Shown here: positions 53,486-61,935 of the stretch, one piece after another
Layout: each line of letters opens with the position of its first letter
How positions within the stretch are numbered: position 1 is the stretch's first letter
Source of the DNA: Bin55 sp009840545
Lineage (GTDB): Bacteria; Pseudomonadota; Gammaproteobacteria; Pseudomonadales; Azotimanducaceae
DNA: 64,000 nt
NCBI GenBank assembly: GCA_965208815.1
Contig: OZ242357.1
Coordinates: forward strand, 1,860,001 to 1,924,000
Direction: 5' to 3'
Notes under the pieces: model-generated
What the model was told of the DNA's origin: nothing
Database searches by the model: none
Seen by the model: the letters and a program-made list of their open reading frames with translations, nothing else
Translations under genes and position numbers: made by a program

Positions 53486-54139
53486 ATGGCTGGCAATTCC
53501 AACCTAAGCATTGCTGAAGAAATCATGCTTTTACTCCTGCACGATCACGATGGGTCGTTTGTACGACTTCCCGAATGGTCCCGGCGCTATTCGCTGAGCG
53601 GAGCAATACTCATGGAACTTGCCGAGCAAGGACGAATTGACAGCGATCTTGATCGGTTATACGTGGTTAAGGATGAGTCACTGGGAAAACCTACGGTGGA
53701 TGCCGTCCTAGCTGAAATTGCTTCTTCATCCGAAGAGCACAACATTCGCTATTGGGTCGAACGGACTGCTGAGCGAGCCGAGGAAATTCGCGAAGAAGCA
53801 CTTCAAGGACTTATTAGTCGAGGAATTGTGGAGCAGGTGGATGAACGAATACTTTGGGTTTTTCGCTCCAGACGATACCCCGTAGTCGACGGAACAGTCG
53901 AAAAAGAGACCAAGCTTCGGCTCTTGGAAGTTTTGTTTTCCGATGCGATTCCCTCTCCGCGCGACGTAATACTGCTCTGTCTAGCACACGCCTCGGGCAT
54001 CCTCAACGAGATTCTGCCAAGAAAGCAATTGGACTCTGTTGCCGACCGCATCGACACTGTGCGAAAGCTTGATCTCATTGGACAGACTGTTGCAACTGCG
54101 ATCTGGGATATTGAAATCTCTATAGCAATGTCAGCATAG
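53486..54139 (+). CDS. GOLPH3/GPP34-family protein
   Basis: I start at the ATG at 53486 (MAGNSNLSIAEEIMLLLL), preceded by GGAAG; a TTG at 53456 would add ten residues. The 217-residue protein fits the GPP34 family in length and pattern: a start like LSIAEEIMLLLLHDHDGSF, an all-helical core, and LLEVLFSDAIPSPRDVILLCLAHASGILNEIL (about 155-185). Eukaryotic GOLPH3/Vps74 binds phosphatidylinositol 4-phosphate and retains Golgi enzymes; bacterial homologues are best known from Actinobacteria and lack a known function. I infer a peripheral membrane role. Originally it was divergent from the sterol-desaturase operon. Confidence 0.86.
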   Translation: MAGNSNLSIAEEIMLLLLHDHDGSFVRLPEWSRRYSLSGAILMELAEQGRIDSDLDRLYVVKDESLGKPTVDAVLAEIASSSEEHNIRYWVERTAERAEEIREEALQGLISRGIVEQVDERILWVFRSRRYPVVDGTVEKETKLRLLEVLFSDAIPSPRDVILLCLAHASGILNEILPRKQLDSVADRIDTVRKLDLIGQTVATAIWDIEISIAMSA

Positions 54140-54262
54140 AGGCTTATTCCCCCGGAAATCGAGCGAATATAGGACAGTCTTTAGACCTACTAAGTCACTG
54201 CTGATCTAGTGTCATGGCTCCATCTTAGGACTGTTGCAGTCACAAAGAGCACACTCTTGTCC

Positions 54263-54793
54263 TTACTCGGAATTCGATCCGTCGTTATAGTCGCCATACC
54301 CTTCAAGACCCAAGCACGAGACCCCTTCTAGTTTCACTTCGCCCTGCTCGAGGCCCGATGCCGACAGAACTGGCTTTCCTTTCTTCCCTTCTTGCATTGG
54401 TAATAGTCCATCTATGCACGACGAATAAATCTCCACTAACTCGTCGAATTCGTAGTCACTAGAGTCAGCTACAAGTCCCGGTGAAAGAGTGTGGCTTTGA
54501 TAACGCCCCCTCTCATCCATGTAGTAGAACGCGCAGCTCCAAATGGATTCATGGCTTACATAAAAGTCCCCGGAAGTGGATTTTTCTGCCACAACTTGGC
54601 GGGGCATGGTCCTCAGTTCGTCCGACGACACTTCGATTTTCTCTCCTGTTTCCAAATCAATTGCAATTCGAAGCGAAGTGTGTTTGCAACCGTAGGGGGC
54701 GTTTGTCACAGTGGCACCGGGGTTAAACATTCCAGTGAGCAATGCAAATGCCAAAGAGCTCACAAAAAGGCTAGCTAGTACATTTCGTTTCAT
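54263..54793 (-). CDS. small secreted protein of unknown function
   Basis: I chose the ATG at 54793 (MKRNVLASLFVSSLAFALLTGMF), which gives a normal signal peptide and has GGGAA just upstream; the longer frame to 54901 has no protein character. The mature part of about 150 residues has four cysteines (in PYGCKHT, IWSCAFYY, YSSCIDG and GVSCLGL), probably in two disulfides, and an acidic C-terminus. I recognise no family. It stands alone between GOLPH3 (convergent) and the ilv operon. Confidence 0.7.
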   Translation of the reverse strand: MKRNVLASLFVSSLAFALLTGMFNPGATVTNAPYGCKHTSLRIAIDLETGEKIEVSSDELRTMPRQVVAEKSTSGDFYVSHESIWSCAFYYMDERGRYQSHTLSPGLVADSSDYEFDELVEIYSSCIDGLLPMQEGKKGKPVLSASGLEQGEVKLEGVSCLGLEGYGDYNDGSNSE

Positions 54794-55105
54794 AGTCAGT
54801 TCCCGCAATGTTGACCGTCGAGTTTGATGAACACAATTTGCCACAACTTCTGTACGAGTGAATGGATACTCATCACTTTTCCCCGCGAAGGGCCAACTCA
54901 ACGTTCGATTAAGACACTACGTAGATGCGTCCAAGTAACTCTTGGTTTCAACCGCACACTTACTTGGTTGTCTTCAAAAGTAGTGAACGGGCGCGAGTGT
55001 AACTTCGAAGTGACTAGTGACTCGCTAGTGACAAACTCCTGCGGTTCGTCCTGACCGCATTAGCTATGTTGCGATTCTAGTGATCGGGTTCGCGTTGCTC
55101 TAATC
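54794..55105. other. 312-bp intergenic region without a gene
   Basis: This region lies between the start of the small secreted protein gene and the end of ilvC. I find no second ORF, RNA gene or convincing hairpin. It presumably holds the promoter of the secreted protein gene and the end of the ilv transcript. Confidence 0.45.
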
Positions 55106-56125
55106 CTAATTTCGAGCTTTGTCAACGAGCTTGTTTGCTTCGATCCACGGCATCATGCCACGAAGTCTTGAACCAACCTCTTCAATAGGATGATTTTTGC
55201 TAATCCTTCGCATCGCTCGTATTGTGGTTGCACCAGCCTGGTTTTCTGCTACAAACTCTCTAGCAAACTGACCTGTTTGAATCTCTTTGAGGATCTGCTT
55301 CATTTCTTGTCTAGTTTCCTCAGTGATAATTCTCGATCCTCGAGTTAGGCCCCCGTACTCCGCCGTGTTCGACACCGTATACCACATATTGGAAATTCCT
55401 CCCTCGTAGAAAAAGTCTACGATTAGCTTTAGTTCATGAAGACACTCAAAGTAAGCCATTTCAGGAGAGTACCCAGCTTCGGTCAAAGTCTCATAGCCAG
55501 CTTGAACTAACGCTGCCGCACCACCACAAAGAACCGCTTGCTCCCCGAAAAGGTCAGTCTCGGTCTCTTCCCGAAACGAAGTCTCGATAATTGCTGCACG
55601 TCCGGCACCGATAGCCATTGCATAGGAAAGCGCTATCTCTTTCGCTCTACCCGAAGCATCTTGCGCAACGGCGATCAATGCTGGTACCCCTCCCCCTTCT
55701 TCATAGAGAGCCCGCACTGTATGACCGGGACCCTTCGGCGCAACCATCAGAACATCGAGGTCCGCACGTGGTTCAATGAGCTCGAAGTGAATGTTGAATC
55801 CGTGAGCGAACGCTACCGTCGCTCCTTTGCGCAAGTTAGGCTCGATTTGCAATCTATAGAGGTCCCGTTGATTCTCGTCGGGTACCAAGATCATCACAAA
55901 GTCTGCTCTCTTCACTGCATCAGAGACAGATTCAACCTTAAAGTCAGCTTGTGTCGCTTTCTCCGCTGAGCCAGACCCCGATCTCAACCCTACGGTTAGA
56001 TTCTCAACGCCACTGTCGCGGAGATTGTTTGCGTGGGCGTGACCTTGAGAGCCATATCCCACAACAACGACGTTCATGTTTTGAATAACCGAGAGATCGG
56101 CATCTTTGTCGTAGTAAACCTGCAT
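55106..56125 (-). CDS. ilvC: ketol-acid reductoisomerase, class I
   Basis: This 339-residue enzyme isomerises and reduces acetolactate or acetohydroxybutyrate in valine, leucine and isoleucine synthesis. The NADPH motif is VVGYGSQGHAHANNLRDSG (about 21-39), and the conserved metal-binding region includes DLFGEQAVLCGG (about 189) and ECLHELKLIVDFFYEGGI (about 223). The length is that of class I (short) enzymes. It is third in the ilvB-ilvH-ilvC operon. Confidence 0.97.
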   Translation of the reverse strand: MQVYYDKDADLSVIQNMNVVVVGYGSQGHAHANNLRDSGVENLTVGLRSGSGSAEKATQADFKVESVSDAVKRADFVMILVPDENQRDLYRLQIEPNLRKGATVAFAHGFNIHFELIEPRADLDVLMVAPKGPGHTVRALYEEGGGVPALIAVAQDASGRAKEIALSYAMAIGAGRAAIIETSFREETETDLFGEQAVLCGGAAALVQAGYETLTEAGYSPEMAYFECLHELKLIVDFFYEGGISNMWYTVSNTAEYGGLTRGSRIITEETRQEMKQILKEIQTGQFAREFVAENQAGATTIRAMRRISKNHPIEEVGSRLRGMMPWIEANKLVDKARN

Positions 56126-56147
56126 TTAGCTCCTCGTGTTCCCTTGC

Positions 56148-56639
56148 CTACACGCTCAGTACTTTCGTACCTCGACTAATTCCTGAAACTCCGGACCGTA
56201 CTACTTCAAGAATCCTTGAAGTTCCGATCGCATCAATAAACGCCAAGAGTTTGTCGGTTGGGCCGATCAACTGAACTGTGTACGTATTCACAGTTACGTC
56301 AACAATCTGCCCGCGAAAAATGTCGCAAGTACGCTTGACCTCAGTTCGAGCGTCCGCTTCGGCTCGAACCTTAACCAACATTAGCTCACGCTCAATGTGT
56401 TCGTTGTCGGTGAGATCGATCACCTTTACGACCTCAATGAGCCGATTGAGATGCTTGGTGATTTGTTCAATGGTTCGATCATCGCCGGTCGTCACCAAGG
56501 TGAGTCTCGAGAGAGTCTCGTCCTCCGTGGGTGCAGCCGTAAGAGTCTCAATATTGAAGTCTCTCTGTGCAAAGAGGCCGATCACCCGCGAGAGTGCACC
56601 AGCTTCGTTTTCTAACAATACAGATAGAAGGTGCCGCAT
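56148..56639 (-). CDS. ilvH: acetolactate synthase small (regulatory) subunit
   Basis: This 163-residue protein has an N-terminal ACT domain (MRHLLSVLLENEAGALSRVIGLFAQRDFNIETL) that binds valine for feedback inhibition, and a second C-terminal domain typical of the family. It starts two bases after the ilvB stop codon and precedes ilvC by 22 bases. It activates and regulates the large subunit. Confidence 0.96.
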   Translation of the reverse strand: MRHLLSVLLENEAGALSRVIGLFAQRDFNIETLTAAPTEDETLSRLTLVTTGDDRTIEQITKHLNRLIEVVKVIDLTDNEHIERELMLVKVRAEADARTEVKRTCDIFRGQIVDVTVNTYTVQLIGPTDKLLAFIDAIGTSRILEVVRSGVSGISRGTKVLSV

Positions 56640-56641
56640 GA

Positions 56642-58387
56642 TTAATCGTGCTTGTTCAAGACCATTTCGTTGACTGCACCTCCGCGGACAAACATGGGGT
56701 AGATGTGCTCATCGGGATCAATGAGCGCATCGATGAACACAAGGTCCGATTTGTGCTTGTCACTGAACGCCAGACTAACTGCTTCGTCAAGTTCTCTAAG
56801 TGTCTCGGCACGTAGTCCCACGTGGCCAAATGCATTGATCAAGTCAACAAAGTTAGGCAGTGAGTCGGCGTAGGTACTGTGCGAATGCCTGCCACCATAC
56901 TGCATGTCTTGCCACTGTTTGACCATGCCGAGTGCTTGATTGTTCAAGTTGACGATCTTGATGGGTAGTGAATATTGAGAGCAAGTAGACAACTCCTGCA
57001 TGTTCATCATGAAACTACCCTCACCCGTTATGCAGACCACGGTTGAGTGTGGATGAGCAAACTGAACCCCCATCGCCGAGGGCAAACCGAAACCCATCGT
57101 GCCCAGTCCCCCTGAATTGATCCATTGACGAGGCTGTTCAAACTTATAGTATTGCGCCGCAAACATTTGATGCTGGCCGACGTCACTTGTTACGAACGCT
57201 TTGCCGTCTGTTGCTTGATATACGACCTGAATAACCTGCTGAGGCAGCAGCTTGCCAGAATCGGACTCGCTCTTGTACATATCGTGGTCGAGTCCAAAAC
57301 TCTCACGCCAAGAGTCGATCTGTTCCCACCACGCATCAATTGGCTCACTGTCGATTTCTCTTCCATTGAGCTCCTCGTCCAGTTTGTTCAACATTTGATT
57401 GAGTACAGGCTTGCACTGCCCGACAATGGGTATGTCGGCGGTAATTACTTTAGAGATCGAGGCTGGATCGACATCGATGTGAACGATGGTCGCATCAGGA
57501 CAGAACTTGGATGGGTTGTTGGTTACACGATCATCAAAGCGCGAACCCACTGCCAAGATCAGATCGGCATGGTGCATTGCATTGTTGGCTACGTACGTTC
57601 CATGCATTCCTAACATGCCGAGAAACTGCCTGTCTCCACCCGGAAATGCTCCCAAACCCATCAACGTATTGGTAACGGGATAGTTGAGCTTGTATGCCAA
57701 GGAGCATAGTTCAGGTGCAGCATTTCCCTGCACGACTCCTCCTCCGACATATATAACGGGACGCTTGCAGTCCAATAAGGCTTGAACTGCTTTCCGAACC
57801 TGACCGACATGACCTTTTATTGCGGGTTTATAGGATCGAAGTTCCACGGTATCAGGCAAGTCGTACTCGAACAATTCGTTAGGGTCTGTAGTGTCTTTTG
57901 GTATGTCGATCACTACCGGTCCGGGACGCCCTGATGTGGCGATGTATATGGCTTCTTTGACAATATGAGGTATTCGAGCCGCTTCTTCCACGAGGTAGCT
58001 ATGCTTTACGACTGGACGGGACACACCAATCATGTCGGTCTCTTGAAAAGCGTCCGTTCCAATCACATCATGGGGAACTTGGCCAGAGATCACGACCATT
58101 GGAATTGAGTCCATGTACGCGGTAGCAATTCCCGTGATGGCATTCGTTGCACCCGGACCCGACGTAACCAACACAACGCCAGGTCGGCCTGTGGATCTCG
58201 CATAGCCATCTGCCATGTGTGTGGCAGCTTGCTCGTGGCGTACAAGAATGTGCTCGATCGCCTGCTGCTTGAAGATAGCGTCGTAAATGTGAAGAGCGGC
58301 ACCGCCGGGGTAGCCGAATATGTACTCGACACCTTCCTCGTGCAATGCACGAATGAGCATCTCGCCGCCTGACAGCATTTCTGTCAT
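56642..58387 (-). CDS. ilvB: acetolactate synthase large subunit
   Basis: I prefer the ATG at 58387 (MTEMLSGGEMLIRALHEEG); the frame opens at TTG 58402. This thiamine-diphosphate enzyme of 581 residues makes acetolactate and acetohydroxybutyrate. The catalytic Glu lies in VRHEQAATHMADGYAR, and the ThDP/metal motif is TGEGSFMMNMQELSTCSQYSLPIKIVNLNN (GEG rather than GDG, as I recall from Pseudomonas). It heads the ilvB-ilvH-ilvC operon. I see no attenuator-like leader peptide in the short upstream region to rluD (54 bp). Confidence 0.96.
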   Translation of the reverse strand: MTEMLSGGEMLIRALHEEGVEYIFGYPGGAALHIYDAIFKQQAIEHILVRHEQAATHMADGYARSTGRPGVVLVTSGPGATNAITGIATAYMDSIPMVVISGQVPHDVIGTDAFQETDMIGVSRPVVKHSYLVEEAARIPHIVKEAIYIATSGRPGPVVIDIPKDTTDPNELFEYDLPDTVELRSYKPAIKGHVGQVRKAVQALLDCKRPVIYVGGGVVQGNAAPELCSLAYKLNYPVTNTLMGLGAFPGGDRQFLGMLGMHGTYVANNAMHHADLILAVGSRFDDRVTNNPSKFCPDATIVHIDVDPASISKVITADIPIVGQCKPVLNQMLNKLDEELNGREIDSEPIDAWWEQIDSWRESFGLDHDMYKSESDSGKLLPQQVIQVVYQATDGKAFVTSDVGQHQMFAAQYYKFEQPRQWINSGGLGTMGFGLPSAMGVQFAHPHSTVVCITGEGSFMMNMQELSTCSQYSLPIKIVNLNNQALGMVKQWQDMQYGGRHSHSTYADSLPNFVDLINAFGHVGLRAETLRELDEAVSLAFSDKHKSDLVFIDALIDPDEHIYPMFVRGGAVNEMVLNKHD

Positions 58388-58441
58388 GGGCCAGCCATTC
58401 AACCCTTCGGGAAAGAGTGCACTATTGTTTAGGAAACGCTA

Positions 58442-59413
58442 CTAAGAGTCAAGAAAGCTGTCTCGGTCTTCGCGCAGTACATCAAGGAGTAACTGCATGT
58501 CTTTCGGTGTTTCGCTATGAAAACGCATGGCTGTTCCACTTGAAGGATGCACAAACTCAATGTCTGAAGCATGCAGTGCTTGACGTGGAAAATTTCTCAC
58601 CAATTGGACGAGTTGGTTCGAAGGAGTCTTCGGAAGAATCCCTCGCGCGCCGTAGGTTTGGTCGCCCACAATGGGAAAACGAATGGCCTCGGCATGGACT
58701 CGAATTTGGTGCGTTCGGCCCGTACCAAGTTTGGCATTGACCGCCGTATGCAGTCTAAAAGACTCCAAGGGTAGGAAGGTTGTCAGGGCTTCACGTCCAT
58801 CTTCGCGAACCTGATTCCGGGTCCGATGAACGGGGTGTCTACCAATTCTAAGATCGGTTCGCTGTACGGTATCCATCAAGCCTTCCACGACGCACAAATA
58901 GTCTCGCGCTACACGACGATTGGAGATAGCGTCTACCAAGAACTCTACGGAGTGACGATTGGTCGCAACGATTAGCAGGCCTGACGTGTCCTTGTCTAGT
59001 CGGTGGACAATACCCGCTCTGGGTAGCTGAGCAAGATCCGGACGATGTGCAATCAATCCGTTGACAAGGGTTCCATCGGGATTTCCAGCACCTGGATGAA
59101 CTACAACGCCCGGCGGCTTATCAATGACCAGGACGTGCTCGTCTTCGAAGACGACCCGGAACTCTACATTCTGTTGGCTGTCCCAATCCAGTACATTGGA
59201 ACGATGCGCTCTAACCGAAATCGATTCATTGCCTTTGACGCGATACGAAGGTCTTCTAATGCACTGGTCAACGGTTACCGAACCAGACAGAATCCAGTTC
59301 TTGATTTCGGACCGCGATGCGTCATCCAATAGCTCGGCCAGCACTCGATCTATCCTTTGTCCCTTGTACGACACAGGAATATGTAGGTCGGCTGTGAAAG
59401 GATCGGTGCTCAC
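58442..59413 (-). CDS. rluD: 23S rRNA pseudouridine synthase RluD
   Basis: This 323-residue enzyme starts with GTG at 59413. An S4-like RNA-binding domain (about 15-80, with RIDRVLAELLDDASRSEIKNWI) precedes the catalytic domain. The active-site Asp is in RAGIVHRLDKDTSGLLIV (about residue 140), the signature of the RluA/C/D group. RluD modifies helix 69 of 23S rRNA. Adjacent, divergent bamD is the arrangement seen in many gammaproteobacteria. Confidence 0.95.
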   Translation of the reverse strand: MSTDPFTADLHIPVSYKGQRIDRVLAELLDDASRSEIKNWILSGSVTVDQCIRRPSYRVKGNESISVRAHRSNVLDWDSQQNVEFRVVFEDEHVLVIDKPPGVVVHPGAGNPDGTLVNGLIAHRPDLAQLPRAGIVHRLDKDTSGLLIVATNRHSVEFLVDAISNRRVARDYLCVVEGLMDTVQRTDLRIGRHPVHRTRNQVREDGREALTTFLPLESFRLHTAVNAKLGTGRTHQIRVHAEAIRFPIVGDQTYGARGILPKTPSNQLVQLVRNFPRQALHASDIEFVHPSSGTAMRFHSETPKDMQLLLDVLREDRDSFLDS

Positions 59414-59448
59414 TGAGTCAGTTGTACTACTAAAATAGCTGAAGAATT

Positions 59449-60408
59449 ATGAATCAACGCCACGCATTGCGAAACACTCTTACATTGCTACTTGTTTTTG
59501 GGCTGTTGCAAGGTTGCATACTCAACCCTTTTGCGTCCAGATCGTCTGTTGAAGGTGAAGAAGACGAAGATGATGTGTCTGAACGCATCTTGTACGAACA
59601 TGCGCAGACTAGCTTGCTGGCTGGCAACTACATCGACGCGATTGATCGACTGGGAATGCTTGAGTCTCATTTTCCGTTTGGAAGGTATGCCGAACAGGCC
59701 CAGCTCGAACTGATCTACGCAAATTTCATGCGAACGGATTTCGATAGCGCCATCGTAGCTTGCGACCGATTTATCAATCTACACCCCCAGCATCGAAATG
59801 CTGACTATGCCTATTACATGAAAGGACTATCCAGCTATCAAAGAGATAGGGGATTTTTCGATAGGCTTCTGGGTACTCCAGAACCATTGCGCGACGTGTC
59901 CAGTGCCCGGCAAGCTTTCGCGGATTTCGAGACGTTTCTTTCAGGCTATCCTGACAGTTTGTATGCGAAGGACGCCCAACTTCGAATGATTTACTTGCGC
60001 AATGTCCTAGCTGAATCTGAACTAAATGTCGCTTTGTTCTATCTTCAGCGTGATGCATGGGTATCCGCTGTGAATCGTGCTAGAACTGTAGTGGAGAACT
60101 TTCCTAATTCTGCGGCGGTTCCACGTGCTTTAGCTGTGCTTGTAGAAGCAAACCATCGTCTCGGCTTGCCCCACGCTGCAGATGATGCACTGGAAGTCCT
60201 TGCCGTGAATTTTCCAGACTTCTCAGGATTTGACGAAGATGGCAATTTAGTCCTAAAGCCTCGGATTCGCAGTCGAGATCGAAGTCTCCTCAATACCATG
60301 TCGTTCGGAATACTCGACCGACCAAAGCGATCACGAAGCGAGAGGCTCACACCACCTAAATTGGACGTTCCCCTACCGCCTGAATTGGCGGCACGTGGCA
60401 ACGAGTAG
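59449..60408 (+). CDS. bamD: outer-membrane assembly lipoprotein BamD
   Basis: This 319-residue lipoprotein has a signal peptide with lipobox LLQGC (Cys23) and an acidic linker. Five tetratricopeptide repeats follow (for example QTSLLAGNYIDAIDRLGMLESHFPFGRYAEQAQLELIYANF). BamD is the essential scaffold of the BAM complex that inserts beta-barrels into the outer membrane. The C-terminal tail (KRSRSERLTPPKLDVPLPPE) is longer and more proline-rich than in E. coli. It converges on lspA with four bases between the stops. Confidence 0.95.
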   Translation: MNQRHALRNTLTLLLVFGLLQGCILNPFASRSSVEGEEDEDDVSERILYEHAQTSLLAGNYIDAIDRLGMLESHFPFGRYAEQAQLELIYANFMRTDFDSAIVACDRFINLHPQHRNADYAYYMKGLSSYQRDRGFFDRLLGTPEPLRDVSSARQAFADFETFLSGYPDSLYAKDAQLRMIYLRNVLAESELNVALFYLQRDAWVSAVNRARTVVENFPNSAAVPRALAVLVEANHRLGLPHAADDALEVLAVNFPDFSGFDEDGNLVLKPRIRSRDRSLLNTMSFGILDRPKRSRSERLTPPKLDVPLPPELAARGNE

Positions 60409-60412
60409 GTCT

Positions 60413-61018
60413 TTAGGTTTCGTCTAGAGTCTTTTGGCCTGATTGTCGGGACTTTGCAGATTCTCGGCTGAGTAGTAGAGACAATATCCAGAGTCCTGCC
60501 CCGATAGTGATCGCGGAATCTGCGAGATTGAAGATCGGAAAACTCCATTCGCCGTGGTGCAAATGAACAAAATCAACGACGCATCCACGCGTCAATCGAT
60601 CTATTACGTTACCCACAGCTCCCGCAAGAATTAGGCAAAAGGCAGAACCTTCCATCCGGCGGTTTTCCGGCAAACGAACGATTGCGTAAATAAAGAATCC
60701 AGACATTAGGATTCCTAGTATCGCCAAGACCTCGCCGTAGCCTTCAAGAATGCTAAATGCCGCACCTGTATTGCACGCCAACGTTAACGATAGAAAGGGG
60801 AGAATCTGTGTCGGCGAAAACGAGAGCATTGCGACGGCAACAGCCTTGGATACCTGATCGGAGACTATGATCACTGCGCTCAACGCAAACCAAGGCAGGG
60901 ATTTCACAATTGAAGACAGCGACTCCTCCATCCAAGATTGAAATTTCTCAATCCAAAACTGGGACTTCTTACTGCTCAAACCGATACCGTCCTCAATTCG
61001 TCCTGAGAGGCAAACCAA
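60413..61018 (-). CDS. lspA: lipoprotein signal peptidase (signal peptidase II)
   Basis: Four transmembrane segments and the two catalytic aspartates are visible: GNVIDRLTRGCVVDFVH (about 135-151) and FNLADSAITIG (about 160-170). LspA cleaves prolipoproteins such as BamD's precursor before the lipidated Cys. The open frame to 61018 overlaps ribF by 43 bases; the ATG at 60931 (MEESLSSIVKSLPWF) gives a family-typical length of 172 residues and is the likely start. It is last in the murJ-ribF-lspA operon. Confidence 0.94.
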   Translation of the reverse strand: MVCLSGRIEDGIGLSSKKSQFWIEKFQSWMEESLSSIVKSLPWFALSAVIIVSDQVSKAVAVAMLSFSPTQILPFLSLTLACNTGAAFSILEGYGEVLAILGILMSGFFIYAIVRLPENRRMEGSAFCLILAGAVGNVIDRLTRGCVVDFVHLHHGEWSFPIFNLADSAITIGAGLWILSLLLSRESAKSRQSGQKTLDET

Positions 61019-61926
61019 TTTCGAATATTTTCGAGATCTCGGAACATTTGCGCCTGAAGGTCCTCAATTGACTCGAATGCCTCATCGCTTCGAAATTTCC
61101 TGTGAAAAGTAATCTTCAGACGTGCACCGTATAGGTCGCCGTCAAAATCGAAGATATGCACTTCAAGCAGTGGGTCGTTGCCTTGAATGGTGGGTCGCGT
61201 ACCGACGTAGGCCGATCCCAGATAATCTTTGTCAAGTCCTTCGACTGTGACTGCAAAGATTCCTTCAACTGCGCTACGGTAACGTTGCAATCGAATATTG
61301 GCGGTGGGGACTCCCAGCGTCTTGCCAATCTGTCTTCCCTTGACAACTGACCCCATCATGAAGTAGCTATGACCCAGGAGTCTGCGGGCCAACGTGAAGT
61401 CACCACTAGCAAGAGCTTCCCTTATTAGCGTGCTCGAGACTCGTTGGCCATCCAATTCCAGCGTCGGAATTTGATCGACTCCAAATCCATGTTTCTTGCC
61501 AGCTGTTTGCAGCATGTCGAAATTTCCTTCAGCGTTAGAGCCAAAACGAAAGTCATCTCCTACAACCAATTGACGTACAGAGAGCATACGCACAAAGAAC
61601 TCATCAACGACGGTTTGCGCTCGAATACTCCGCGTGTGTTCATTGAATGGAATGCAAAGTACTTGATCAATGGCCTCCTGTTTAATCAAGGCCATCTTTT
61701 CTCGAAATCTAGTGAGGCGGGCAGGTACAAGGGTACCGCGAAAGTATTCTCTCGGTTGTGGTTCGAAGGTAACTAACAGGCTACGCGTATTGAATTCGGA
61801 AGCTCGTGTTCGCGTGGACGCGAGAAGTTGCTTGTGTCCAAGATGCACACCATCAAAGGTCCCGATGGTGCTAACACATCCCTGGTGCCGTTCTCGGATG
61901 TTGTGCAATCCACGAATGATTTCCAT
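60976..61926 (-). CDS. ribF: bifunctional riboflavin kinase/FAD synthetase
   Basis: This 316-residue enzyme makes FMN and FAD. The N-terminal nucleotidyltransferase domain has TIGTFDGVHLGHKQLL (about 20-35) and VVGDDFRFGSNAEGN. The C-terminal flavokinase domain has GRQIGKTLGVPTANI and GIFAVTVEGLDKDYLGSAYVGTRPT. It starts nine bases after murJ. In E. coli ileS lies between ribF and lspA; here lspA follows directly. Confidence 0.97.
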   Translation of the reverse strand: MEIIRGLHNIRERHQGCVSTIGTFDGVHLGHKQLLASTRTRASEFNTRSLLVTFEPQPREYFRGTLVPARLTRFREKMALIKQEAIDQVLCIPFNEHTRSIRAQTVVDEFFVRMLSVRQLVVGDDFRFGSNAEGNFDMLQTAGKKHGFGVDQIPTLELDGQRVSSTLIREALASGDFTLARRLLGHSYFMMGSVVKGRQIGKTLGVPTANIRLQRYRSAVEGIFAVTVEGLDKDYLGSAYVGTRPTIQGNDPLLEVHIFDFDGDLYGARLKITFHRKFRSDEAFESIEDLQAQMFRDLENIRNWFASQDELRTVSV

Positions 61927-61935
61927 AACGAGATT

